A stretch of DNA of 64,000 bases, taken from positions 41,149-105,148 of the forward strand of contig NZ_QNRJ01000001.1 in the NCBI RefSeq assembly GCF_003315075.1, read 5' to 3'. The stretch's first letter is position 1. The number at the start of each line of letters is the position of its first letter. A program made the translations under genes and the position numbers. This DNA comes from Rossellomorea aquimaris. Lineage in GTDB: Bacteria; Bacillota; Bacilli; Bacillales; Bacillaceae_B. Below are positions 57,030 to 64,000 of the stretch, in pieces. The notes under the pieces were generated by a model, which was not told the origin of the DNA, did no database searches, and worked only from the letters and a program-made list of their open reading frames with translations.

Positions 57030-58175
57030 ATGCGAGTGGCATTGTTTTCGGATACTTATCATCCTCAAGTGAACGGGGTCGCAAGAACGTTAAAAAGATT
57101 GACGGATCACTATGAGAAACGGGGAATTGAGTATAAGGTCTTTATTCCTGATATTCAAGAGAAAAAAGAATTTTATCCAAATGTCCATTCCTTCGCAAGT
57201 TTTCCTTTTTTCTTTTATCCTGAATGCAGAACAGCTATTGCCAACCCGAAAACGATTGAAAAGCAGTTGAAAGATTTTTCACCTACACTGATTCATGTAA
57301 CCACACCTCTTACAATGGGACTTTATGGGGTCCGCGGTGCTAAGAAAATGAATATACCCTTGGTTGCTTCTTACCACACCCATTTCGACCTGTATTTGAA
57401 CTATTACAAAATGATGTGGGTGGCACCATTATTATGGAAGTACATGAAATGGTTTTATTCACAGGCAGATCGGATTTTTGTCCCCTCAATGGAAACGAAA
57501 CTTCACTTAGAAAACCAGGGTTTTACCGGCTTATCCATATGGAGCAGGGGAGTTGATTGTCAAACCTATTCTCCGGAAAAGCGCAGTCCTGAACTAAGGG
57601 GGAAATTTAATAAAAACAAGAAATACACTCTTCTTTATGTGGGGCGTTTAGCTCCTGAAAAGGACTTGGACACACTCGAAAAGACGATTAAACACCTTCC
57701 CCAAACATTAAAAGATCAAGTTCAATGGGTTATTGTGGGCGATGGACCGATGAGGAATGAGTTTATGGAAAAAACCCAACAAGAAGACGTACTCTTTACG
57801 GGTTATGTAACAGGAAACGAATTAGCGGAAGTGTATGCATCCTCTGATCTATTCGTTTTCCCATCTGCTTCAGAAACGTTTGGAAATGTAGTGTTAGAAG
57901 CATTTGCCTCCGGTTTGCCAGCGGTAGTGGCTGATAGAGGCGGTGTGACGAACATCGTAGAGCATAACCAAACCGGAAGGATGGCGAAAGCTCATCAATA
58001 TCCTTCGTTTATTCATCATATTGAAGAGATATTGAATGAAAATCTACTAAATGAAATGAAAAGAAATGCTCTTCAAATGGCTGAAAAACAATCCTGGGAT
58101 TGCATCTTTGATCAACTCATAACGGAATTTCATGAAGTTAGCTTTTTTCGCAATCGGAATCAGATGTCAGGGTGA
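57030..58175 (+). CDS. family 4 glycosyltransferase
   Basis: A 381-residue GT-B enzyme. The N-terminal domain opens 'RVALFSDTYHPQVNGVART', typical of GDP-mannose- or UDP-sugar-dependent diacylglycerol and lipid glycosyltransferases; the C-terminal domain has 'LLYVGRLAPEKDLDTL', 'VGDGPMRNEF' and the nucleotide-binding 'PSASETFGNVVLEAFASGLP' with the E-x7-E pair. The likely acceptor is a membrane lipid, an inference from N-terminal similarity. Good ribosome site GGGGGAAG. Confidence 0.85.
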   Translation: MRVALFSDTYHPQVNGVARTLKRLTDHYEKRGIEYKVFIPDIQEKKEFYPNVHSFASFPFFFYPECRTAIANPKTIEKQLKDFSPTLIHVTTPLTMGLYGVRGAKKMNIPLVASYHTHFDLYLNYYKMMWVAPLLWKYMKWFYSQADRIFVPSMETKLHLENQGFTGLSIWSRGVDCQTYSPEKRSPELRGKFNKNKKYTLLYVGRLAPEKDLDTLEKTIKHLPQTLKDQVQWVIVGDGPMRNEFMEKTQQEDVLFTGYVTGNELAEVYASSDLFVFPSASETFGNVVLEAFASGLPAVVADRGGVTNIVEHNQTGRMAKAHQYPSFIHHIEEILNENLLNEMKRNALQMAEKQSWDCIFDQLITEFHEVSFFRNRNQMSG

Positions 58176-58205
58176 AGAAACCTTAACCTGCCTTCCTGTT
58201 GTATG

Positions 58206-58236
58206 GAAAGGATCTGAAAAAGGTCCTTTTTTTTAT
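58206..58236 (+). terminator. terminator after the GT4 gene
   Basis: AAAGGA / TCCTTT hairpin followed by a run of T. Confidence 0.68.
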
Positions 58237-58299
58237 ACTACTATTCTAACTTTATGGACAAGTTCATAAACTATAAGGGAAGGAAAGGAGAGGGTGGGA

Positions 58300-58740
58300 A
58301 TGAATTTTGGAGAATGGACAGATCAAGCCACGGGACAGATGCTATATAATTTAATAGACAAAAAACAAAAATTTGATAGAGCCAAAGCGTTACACCTATA
58401 TACCTTATGGGCAACCATGTTTGCTTCCTTCTTTTTTCTCTATTATGTGACGAAATTTGTGCTTGGACCATATTCTTATTCGTTTGCAGCGGTGTTTTCT
58501 GTATTTGTATCCAGCTCTTTTCATCTATTTATCACAATGCTTCTTGTCGGGCTTTTCGGTGCTACAAGAATCTTATATGAGAAAAAAGAGAAAAAGGAAA
58601 AAGAATATCATGCATTAAGGTGTGAGGTCATCGATCGAAGTAAGGATTTATGGAAAGAAGAAGCGTGGAAAAAAAGGCATCATGTGTATGAAAAAATGAA
58701 AAAAGAATGGGATATTAATTTATTTCATGGAAGTAAATGA
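58300..58740 (+). CDS. ypbF: small membrane protein, YpbF-like
   Basis: A 146-residue protein with two membrane helices ('LWATMFASFFFLYYVTKFVL' and 'FAAVFSVFVSSSFHLFITML') and a long charged, lysine-rich C-terminal helix that likely forms a coiled coil in the cytoplasm. Length and topology fit my memory of B. subtilis YpbF; the sequence itself was not compared. ATG 58300 is 9 nt from GGAG; GTG 58294 is too close. Confidence 0.65.
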   Translation: MNFGEWTDQATGQMLYNLIDKKQKFDRAKALHLYTLWATMFASFFFLYYVTKFVLGPYSYSFAAVFSVFVSSSFHLFITMLLVGLFGATRILYEKKEKKEKEYHALRCEVIDRSKDLWKEEAWKKRHHVYEKMKKEWDINLFHGSK

Positions 58741-58786
58741 GAGTGAACGTAAGCACTATAAAACGAGCCCGTATTTATAAAATAGT

Positions 58787-58820
58787 AAAAAGAATAGGCC
58801 CATTCCTTTTTTTTTGAAGA
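58787..58820. terminator. probable bidirectional terminator between ypbF and cotJC
   Basis: AAAGAAT-AGGCCC-ATTCCTTT imperfect hairpin with A-rich and T-rich sides (T9 on plus). Weak stem. Confidence 0.5.
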
Positions 58821-58841
58821 AATGAGCCAAGCTTCCATGCA

Positions 58842-59411
58842 TTAAAAGAATACCTTTTTATCTCTTTCATCCTTAAGTATTTCGACTGCTTCACGAAAAC
58901 GTTGGGAGTGGACGATTTCACGCTCCCTTAAAAACCGCAAACCATCATTCAGATCAGGATCGTCACTCATATTGATGATCCACTGATAGGTAGCCCTTGC
59001 TTTCTCTTCAGCCGCTATATCCTCATATAAATCAGCAATCGGATCACCTTTAGCCGCTATATACGCTGTAGTAAACGGCACACCCGCAGCATTGTGATAG
59101 AAGATCGCTCCATCATGATTAACATAATGAGGGTCAAGTCCAGCGTCCTTCATCTGCTGGGGTGTTGCATCTTTAATTAATTTATAAACCATTGTCGCGA
59201 TCATTTCCAAGTGAGCAAACTCCTCCGTGCCAATATCCGTTAACAATCCGATGACTTTGTCAGGGATGGTATAGCGTTGATTGAGATACCTTAGGGCAGC
59301 GGCAAGTTCTCCGTCAGCTCCGCCGTATTGTTCAATCAGAAATTTTGCCAGTTTAGGATTGCATGTACTTACTCGGACCGGATATTGAAGTTTTTTCTCG
59401 TACACCCACAT
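58842..59411 (-). CDS. cotJC: spore coat protein CotJC (manganese catalase-like)
   Basis: A 189-residue four-helix ferritin-like protein of the Mn-catalase family. Metal-binding Glu/His sets are in 'GTEEFAHLEMIATMV' and 'DIAAEEKARATYQWI' and 'REREIVHSQRF'. It is the inner coat component of the CotJ operon. Of two ATGs, MWVYEKKL at 59411 fits both the B. subtilis start and 9-nt spacing from AGGAGG. Confidence 0.95.
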   Translation of the reverse strand: MWVYEKKLQYPVRVSTCNPKLAKFLIEQYGGADGELAAALRYLNQRYTIPDKVIGLLTDIGTEEFAHLEMIATMVYKLIKDATPQQMKDAGLDPHYVNHDGAIFYHNAAGVPFTTAYIAAKGDPIADLYEDIAAEEKARATYQWIINMSDDPDLNDGLRFLREREIVHSQRFREAVEILKDERDKKVFF

Positions 59412-59432
59412 TGTCATGCACCTCCTAAAATA

Positions 59433-59693
59433 TTAAACTTGCCATGGCCATGGAGCATCCTTCCAATCCCATGGGTAATTGGAGTAGCTATATCCAAAGT
59501 TTGTCAAAGGACCAAATTCCTTTTCGAATTTCTTCTTAATCTGTTTTCGCGTTTTAATATACATATTATATTGAGAGATTGCATCATAATCTTCAGGGTG
59601 TGTATCCAGGTAAAGGGTAAGGTCAAGGATCACGAAATCTACGGCTTGTAATTCTTCCAGCACTTCATAATAATGGGGGGGAAGCTGTTTCAT
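59433..59693 (-). CDS. cotJB: spore coat protein CotJB
   Basis: An 86-residue protein with the CotJB pattern 'YYEVLEELQAVDFVILDLTLYLDTHPED', here in two parts, and an aromatic, proline-rich end 'YPWDWKDAPWPWQV'. It is deposited in the inner coat with CotJA and CotJC. It lies 6 nt after cotJA and 21 nt before cotJC. Confidence 0.93.
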   Translation of the reverse strand: MKQLPPHYYEVLEELQAVDFVILDLTLYLDTHPEDYDAISQYNMYIKTRKQIKKKFEKEFGPLTNFGYSYSNYPWDWKDAPWPWQV

Positions 59694-59699
59694 GTCAGT

Positions 59700-59921
59700 C
59701 TATTCTCCCTTCATCTTTTCATAGGGGCTATAGTAGGGATCATAAAACACTTTCCATAGAGTACCTTTTTGTAACGCTTCTTTTGGTGAATATTGCTCAA
59801 GGTTGGGAGGTTGGAACCCTAAGTAAAGATTAGGGGGAGTTGAATAGACTTTCCGGGTAATAGGCTTACACGGATCGAATGGGCTTACATATGGGTGATA
59901 AGCTTTGTAAAATTCGTGCAC
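59700..59921 (-). CDS. cotJA: spore coat-associated protein CotJA
   Basis: A 73-residue Tyr/Pro-rich protein ('AYHPYVSPFDPCKPI', 'LFDPYY'-like end 'VFYDPYYSPYEKMK'). CotJA and CotJC need each other for assembly in B. subtilis. The start is GTG 59921 with AAAGGAGGG 7-8 nt upstream; the frame extends to 59960 but without a ribosome site. It is the first gene of the sigma-E-type cotJABC operon. Confidence 0.9.
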   Translation of the reverse strand: MHEFYKAYHPYVSPFDPCKPITRKVYSTPPNLYLGFQPPNLEQYSPKEALQKGTLWKVFYDPYYSPYEKMKGE

Positions 59922-59955
59922 GATAATCCCTCCTTTAAAGAAAATCCTTCGTAAC

Positions 59956-59984
59956 AACATATGAAATAGATAAATGGAACATGT
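59956..59984 (-). promoter_or_regulatory. possible sigma-E promoter of cotJ
   Basis: On the minus strand, ACATGTT, 14 nt, then CATATGTT. The -10 keeps CATA-N3-T of the sigma-E consensus; the -35 is weak. Known sigma-E control of cotJ makes it worth listing. Confidence 0.35.
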
Positions 59985-60072
59985 TAATTAATTTAAATTC
60001 ATAAATATGAAGGGAAACTTTGTGAAAATGTTGAATACTAAAGATGTAGGATATTAATGATGAGGTGGTCAA

Positions 60073-60708
60073 ATGTTTGTAAAAAGTGCCATGATACCGA
60101 AGCACAAATGCTATGTGGTGGATGAAAATGACTCGATTGAAAAGACCCTTACAGTTCTGGAGCACCATAAAATTGATGGAGTGCCGGTACTCTCGAATGA
60201 AGAATACAAAGGGGTGGCAACACGCTACAATATTTATCAGAGCTTCTTCCTTTCAGGAATGGATAAAGAAGCCTTTCTCAAGGAGAAAAAGGTTCGTGAT
60301 ATTATTGCCGATACCGACAAATATATAACCGACAAAGATGTATTCGAAAATGCATTGGTCGAATTGAAGGATTCTCCGATTCTTCCGGTCGTAGGACCAG
60401 ATAAAAATTTCCTTGGATTGATTACAAGATTTGATGTGCTTGATCAATTCAGAAGTGCATTTGGGATGGATCAAAAGGGAGTGCGAATCGCCTTTTCCTC
60501 TGTGGAAACAGAAGGACGGATTGCCCGTCTTGGAGATATCATCCAGCAGCACTCGGAATCGGTCATTTCCCTGGTTACCTTTGATGAAACCGATAAATTA
60601 TTACGTCGTATCGTTCTAAAGGTCGAAAAAAAGGACAATATGGAAAAATTCCTTCATAAGTTAGAGAAATCAGGATTCCGTATCCTGGACATTCAAGAAG
60701 ATGAATAA
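60073..60708 (+). CDS. CBS-pair protein (CbpB-like)
   Basis: A 211-residue cytosolic protein with two CBS motifs: 'MIPKHKCYVVDENDSIEKTLTVL' and the second in 'DVFENALVELKDSPILPVVG', followed by a C-terminal ACT-like domain ('ISLVTFDETDKLLRRIVLKVEK'). CBS pairs bind adenine nucleotides. A related Firmicute family, CbpB/DarB, binds cyclic di-AMP, so that is the likely ligand, by inference. GAGGTGG precedes the ATG. Confidence 0.72.
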   Translation: MFVKSAMIPKHKCYVVDENDSIEKTLTVLEHHKIDGVPVLSNEEYKGVATRYNIYQSFFLSGMDKEAFLKEKKVRDIIADTDKYITDKDVFENALVELKDSPILPVVGPDKNFLGLITRFDVLDQFRSAFGMDQKGVRIAFSSVETEGRIARLGDIIQQHSESVISLVTFDETDKLLRRIVLKVEKKDNMEKFLHKLEKSGFRILDIQEDE

Positions 60709-60732
60709 TTGACGGAAACCCTGTATGAAAAG

Positions 60733-60767
60733 AAATCCCTCTCATAAGATTTATGGGAGGGATTTTT
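60733..60767 (+). terminator. terminator overlapping the next gene's ribosome site
   Basis: AAATCCCTC / GAGGGATTT hairpin with TTTTTT. Its 3' arm holds the GGGAGGG that serves the following TTG start. Confidence 0.7.
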
Positions 60768-61151
60768 TTGATCAATCATACTGTTAAACTGCTTATCACG
60801 TTTCTATTAGGGTATCTATTCATTAAATGGTTTCCGGCTGTAGAATTGCTGAACAGCTCTGAATTCATTGTTGAGTTAGTCTTAAATCCCGTGCCATTCT
60901 TTGCGGCAATGATGGCCTTTATGGTGGGGTTAATGGTTCAAGGGAATTTATTGAAATTTGAATTATATTCTATTCTACGATTAATGAATGGTAAACTACA
61001 TAAAGAGTTAGTCTTCATCCCATTTCATATAGGCATCATCTATTTGTTGAGCTGTTTTGGGATGTGGCAAACAATGATTTTTTCCTTCTTATCCATCTTT
61101 TATGGTATTATTTCTATAGATTTCCACCGACAAGGAGGCCACAATGCTTGA
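60768..61151 (+). CDS. membrane protein of unknown function
   Basis: A 127-residue protein with about four predicted helices ('LLITFLLGYLFIKWF', 'FFAAMMAFMVGLMVQGNLL', 'FHIGIIYLLSCFGMW', 'MIFSFLSIFYGIISI'). I do not recognise the family. It overlaps ypbG by 8 nt. The TTG at 60768 follows GGGAGGG, whereas an ATG 15 nt upstream lies inside a terminator stem. Confidence 0.68.
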   Translation: MINHTVKLLITFLLGYLFIKWFPAVELLNSSEFIVELVLNPVPFFAAMMAFMVGLMVQGNLLKFELYSILRLMNGKLHKELVFIPFHIGIIYLLSCFGMWQTMIFSFLSIFYGIISIDFHRQGGHNA

Positions 61152-61908
61152 AATTAGTATGATTTTATTAGTAGGGGGAGTCAGTCTCCTCTTTTTTATG
61201 TTATATGAAGCACGAAGAAATGTTGTAAAAATGGAAAAGGTAAAGCTTCCTGGCCTTCCTCATAATATGGGCCCGATTTCAATCTTTTTTATATCTGATA
61301 TACATAAGCGGGAAGTGTCAGACGGAATTATTGATGAAGTGAAAGGGAAAGCGGATTTTGTCATCATTGGCGGGGATCTTCTTGAAAAAGGAGTGCCTTT
61401 TTCAAGAGTTGAACAAAACTTAGATAAACTATTGACACTGGGAACGGTTTATTTCGTATGGGGCAATAATGATCATGAAGTGAATACGAACCGGCTGAAG
61501 GATATATTTAAACAAAAGGGAATCATTGAAATTGTAAATGATTCAGTTAAGGTGCCTATTCAAAACGGGAAGGTTAACCTGATCGGAGTGGACGATGCGA
61601 GTACCCAGAGAGCTTCTTACTCTTCTTCCCTTAAAAAAACAACACCGTATGAATTTAATATATTAATCAGTCATGACCCGAGACTTGTAAGGCAGGTACG
61701 AAAAGAAGAGGGGATTGACTTGATGTTGAGTGGCCATACACACGGTGGACAAATTCGATTATTTGGATGGGGACTGTATAAAAAAGGAAGACTTGAAAAG
61801 CTCCCACAGACCACCCTATTAGTAAGTAACGGCTATGGGACCACTGCGCTCCCATTGCGCTTGGGAGCTCCGGCAGAGACCCATTTACTGAAAATCGAAA
61901 AGGAATGA
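61144..61908 (+). CDS. ypbG: metallophosphoesterase YpbG
   Basis: A 254-residue calcineurin-like phosphoesterase with an N-terminal membrane helix. Metal ligands are in 'FFISDIHKREV' (Asp, His), 'IIGGDLLEKG' (Asp), 'VWGNNDHEVN' (Asn, Asp, His), 'LISHDPRL' and 'MLSGHTHGGQIRLFG'. The 'GHTHGGQ' group includes UDP-diacylglucosamine-like and general phosphodiesterases; the substrate is unknown. CAAGGAGG precedes the ATG. Confidence 0.88.
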   Translation: MLEISMILLVGGVSLLFFMLYEARRNVVKMEKVKLPGLPHNMGPISIFFISDIHKREVSDGIIDEVKGKADFVIIGGDLLEKGVPFSRVEQNLDKLLTLGTVYFVWGNNDHEVNTNRLKDIFKQKGIIEIVNDSVKVPIQNGKVNLIGVDDASTQRASYSSSLKKTTPYEFNILISHDPRLVRQVRKEEGIDLMLSGHTHGGQIRLFGWGLYKKGRLEKLPQTTLLVSNGYGTTALPLRLGAPAETHLLKIEKE

Positions 61909-61930
61909 AATGAACAATTGTTGTTCATTA
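61909..61930. repeat. short palindrome after ypbG
   Basis: ATGAACAA-TTG-TTGTTCAT is a near-perfect inverted repeat with no T-run. It may be a weak terminator or a binding site. Confidence 0.4.
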
Positions 61931-61932
61931 CC

Positions 61933-61970
61933 TGTACAAATTTTACACAATGCGGTTTCTCGATTATAAT
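61933..61970 (+). promoter_or_regulatory. sigma-A promoter with palindromic operator before the B12-type regulator
   Basis: TTTACA (61942-61947), 17 nt and TATAAT (61965-61970) make a near-ideal sigma-A promoter. TGTACAAATTTTACA (61933-61947), an imperfect palindrome with 12 of 15 self-matching positions, covers the -35. That is the expected place for autorepression by the downstream MerR-type protein. Confidence 0.6.
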
Positions 61971-62005
61971 TTTAGAGAGAAGAGAATTACTTTGGGGGAC
62001 TATTT

Positions 62006-62917
62006 ATGAGTAATCAAAAGAAGTTAGAAGGCAAATATAATATAAAAGCTGTGTCCACAATCTTAGGAATACAACCAGGTACATTAAGGGCATGGGAGAG
62101 AAGATATCAGATAATTGCTCCTGTGCGTAATGAATCAGGTCACCGTTTGTACACAGAACAACATTTAAATATATTAAAATGGCTGGTTGAGAAGGTCAAT
62201 CAGGGATTTACCATTAGTCAGGCTGTTGCGTTACTTGATAAACAAGAGCTGGAAGAAAATGAGATCGCATCCTCTGAACGAAAGGACCGTACTCAGAGCA
62301 TCTCTGATGATTTGTTAAGAGCACTCTTAAGCTTTGATGAAACAAAAGCTCATGAATTAATCAATCAGTCGTTTGCTGTTTACACAATTGATAAAGTGGT
62401 GATTGATATCCTGGGCAGTTTGCTGGTTAAAATCGGAGACCTGTGGGAGAACGGGAAAATCACGACGGCCCACGAGCATTTTGCAACATCGATACTTAGA
62501 TCCCGTATCGGTATCATCATGCACTCTTTTCCACACAACGGAATCTTACCTAAAGTAGTGGCAGTTTGCGGCCCGGAAGAATGGCATGAATTAGGATTGT
62601 TAATCTTTACTCTCTATGTAAGAAGAAAGGGATTTGAAGTAATCTATTTAGGCTCCAGTATAAAAGAAAATGATATCGACATCGTTCTTGACGAAGTCGA
62701 TCCTAAGTTTCTATTCTTCTCTTGTACCTTATTGGAAAATGTAGACAACCTGCTGTCACTCGTTACTTCATTAAAGAGTGAGCGGGAAAGCCTGGAAATT
62801 GGAATTGGCGGTTTTGCTGTAGACCATCTACCAAAAGAAAAGAAAGAGGAATTTCAGGAACACATTGTCGGACAATCCAAATCTGATTGGGAGCTATGGC
62901 TGAAAAGTAAATTATAA
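62006..62917 (+). CDS. MerR-family regulator with B12-binding domain (LitR/CarH-like)
   Basis: A 303-residue protein: MerR winged helix (residues 11-80, 'NIKAVSTILGIQPGTLRAWERRY'-type text seen as 'GIQPGTLRAWERRYQ'), a helical cobalamin cap (about 95-175) and a Rossmann B12 domain (about 182-300). The cap has the CarH hallmark W-x9-EH, with Trp147 and Glu157-His158. The B12 domain has the cobalt-ligand motif 'EWHELG' with His194. CarH and LitR hold DNA in the dark as AdoCbl tetramers and let go in light. Light control here is inference from these motifs. Confidence 0.85.
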   Translation: MSNQKKLEGKYNIKAVSTILGIQPGTLRAWERRYQIIAPVRNESGHRLYTEQHLNILKWLVEKVNQGFTISQAVALLDKQELEENEIASSERKDRTQSISDDLLRALLSFDETKAHELINQSFAVYTIDKVVIDILGSLLVKIGDLWENGKITTAHEHFATSILRSRIGIIMHSFPHNGILPKVVAVCGPEEWHELGLLIFTLYVRRKGFEVIYLGSSIKENDIDIVLDEVDPKFLFFSCTLLENVDNLLSLVTSLKSERESLEIGIGGFAVDHLPKEKKEEFQEHIVGQSKSDWELWLKSKL

Positions 62918-62988
62918 TTGGATTATGCACTGTTTTCTGCCCCTTACATAGTATGGTGATAAATCGTCACACTCTAGGGGGTACGAAG

Positions 62989-63573
62989 ATGAAGCTTGAA
63001 AGAATTTCTGACAACAAAATAAAATTTTCCATTAGTGTAGAAGAATTGGAGCAAAAAGGCTTATTTGAACAAGACCAATGGAAAGATTCCTATATGTGGC
63101 ATGATCTTTTTGAAGACATGTTAGATGAAGTTCAGGGGAAGTTCGGCATTGAAACACAAATGGAAATCACCGTGGAGATTGAGTCATTTGATGATCAGGA
63201 AATCTGCATGATCCTCACATTAGAGTCAGAAGATGACTTTTCTGATTGGGAAGACGAAAATGGAATCATGAAGTCTATGAATGATTATGATGTGCTCGTT
63301 TACTTTGATGATTTCGAGGATGTACTGGACCTCCTTAAACGCATCAACCAATTGAACAAAGTGAACAATCGCCTCATACATTTAAGCATTTTTTATTATG
63401 AAAAAAACTATTACTTACTTATTGAAGATTTATTGGAATTCGATAGCTTAGTCATGGAGGCTATTTGTGCTGAATACGGTCAGCACTCAAAGATTACGAA
63501 ACATATCCTGATGGAGTATGGCCGTGCTGTGTTAATAAAGGATTCCATTGATAAAATTCTGTTTTATTTTTGA
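62989..63573 (+). CDS. mecB: adaptor protein MecB (YpbH), MecA paralogue
   Basis: A 194-residue MecA-family adaptor that brings targets to the ClpCP protease; B. subtilis YpbH has the same length as I recall. The N-terminal target-binding domain is 'MKLERISDNKIKFSISVEEL', and the C-terminal ClpC-binding domain includes 'LYFEDFEDVLDL'-like 'VYFDDFEDVLDLLKRI'. The ATG at 62989 follows GGGGG. It lies near ypbF-ypbG, as in B. subtilis. Confidence 0.9.
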   Translation: MKLERISDNKIKFSISVEELEQKGLFEQDQWKDSYMWHDLFEDMLDEVQGKFGIETQMEITVEIESFDDQEICMILTLESEDDFSDWEDENGIMKSMNDYDVLVYFDDFEDVLDLLKRINQLNKVNNRLIHLSIFYYEKNYYLLIEDLLEFDSLVMEAICAEYGQHSKITKHILMEYGRAVLIKDSIDKILFYF

Positions 63574-63705
63574 TCGTGTTAAGTGGCAGCAATCTTCACC
63601 CCCCTTTAGATATATGCTTTACTATGATTTATAAGAAATATAGACATTTTTTTAGCACTTTTAGGGTGATTCCTGGGAGTGTTTTTTGTTTTGGTGATGG
63701 TAGCT

Positions 63706-64000
63706 GTAGATGCTTGTCGCCTCTGGGCAAAGCCCTTCCGCTTTTCGTGATGTCCAGCTCCAGGGCTTAGAGGCTCGAGGTCATAAGGCAAACCTGCCAA
63801 AAAGGCAAAAAGCGCCTTTCCGGCAGGTTCGCCTTATGCTTGTCGCCTCTGGGCAAAGCCCTTCCGCTTTTCGTGATGTCCAGCTCCAGGGCTTAGAGGC
63901 TCGAGGTCATAAGGCAAACCTGCCAAAAAGGCAAAAAGCGCCTTTCCGGCAGGTTCGCCTTATGCTTGTCGCCTCTGGGCAAAGCCCTTCCGCTTTTCGG
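63706..64000. repeat. tandem array of structured intergenic repeat family A, running off the window
   Basis: TGCTTGTC occurs at 63711, 63837 and 63963, an exact 126-bp period. The two complete periods look identical by eye. P4 is AACCTGCC/GGCAGGTT, P1 is GGGCTT/AAGCCC, P2 is AGAGGC/GCCTCT. The array reaches the last base of the window. The 63574-63705 stretch before it shows nothing recognised. Confidence 0.92.

Overview
The window is chromosomal DNA of an endospore-forming, low-to-moderate GC Bacillaceae member. The gene order follows the Bacillus subtilis stretch from namA/proI through spoIIA, spoVA, scpAB, resABCDE and sigX to fer, recQ, cotJ and mecB, with several deletions and insertions. 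No rRNA, tRNA, prophage, transposase or CRISPR array is visible. I infer a relative of the environmental or marine Bacillus/Rossellomorea group from overall resemblance only.

Layout. 0-10 kb: an acetyltransferase tail, namA, a glycosyltransferase and proline T-box-controlled proI on the minus strand; then yqjP-yqjQ, a lipoprotein, the glcU-gdh glucose pair and the SOS-controlled uvrX-yqjX pair. 10-20 kb: iron-sulfur proteins (CDGSH, yqkB), an APH-like kinase with a hydrolase, a ketone-body/leucine module (HMG-CoA lyase divergent from thiolase-scoA-scoB), yqkE with a truncated GrpB remnant, yqkF, the short cell-division inhibitor gene mciZ, and nudF. 20-35 kb: spoIIM, fur, xerD, the nucleoside salvage genes deoB-pupG-pdp, dacF, spoIIAA-AB-sigF, a shortened spoVA operon (AA, AB, AE, AF only), lysA and an orphan ribT. 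35-49 kb: scpA-scpB, dacB-spmA-spmB, rluB, resABCDE, sigX-rsiX. 50-64 kb: an M23/LysM endopeptidase, FMN riboswitch-ribU, fer, ypbB-recQ-ypbD-ypbE, a PAP2 phosphatase, a GT4 glycosyltransferase, the cotJ operon, a CBS protein, ypbG, a B12-type MerR regulator and mecB.

How it works together. Much of the window is sporulation machinery. Candidate promoters for sigma-H (spoIIAA), sigma-F (dacF), sigma-G (spoVAA), sigma-E (dacB, cotJA) and sigma-X (sigX) can be read from the sequence, as can a LexA site, a PerR-like box, cre-like sites, a T-box and an RFN element. The sporulation genes cover forespore sigma activation, engulfment, cortex, core dehydration and the germination/DPA apparatus. The housekeeping genes cover chromosome dimer resolution, condensin, cytochrome c maturation with redox signalling, and lysine, proline and nucleoside metabolism.

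Unexplained structure. The most striking signal is a roughly 126-bp intergenic element seen at three loci (8.3-8.5, 49.4-49.8 and 63.7-64.0 kb), in tandem arrays at two. Several of its stems change sequence between copies while keeping pairing, whereas loops and flanks stay fixed. Other unexplained structures are a second hairpin repeat near 39.6-40.0 kb, an array of five GACGCAAT motifs spaced about 21 bp at 26.2-26.3 kb, and a palindrome overlapping the -35 box of the B12-type regulator.
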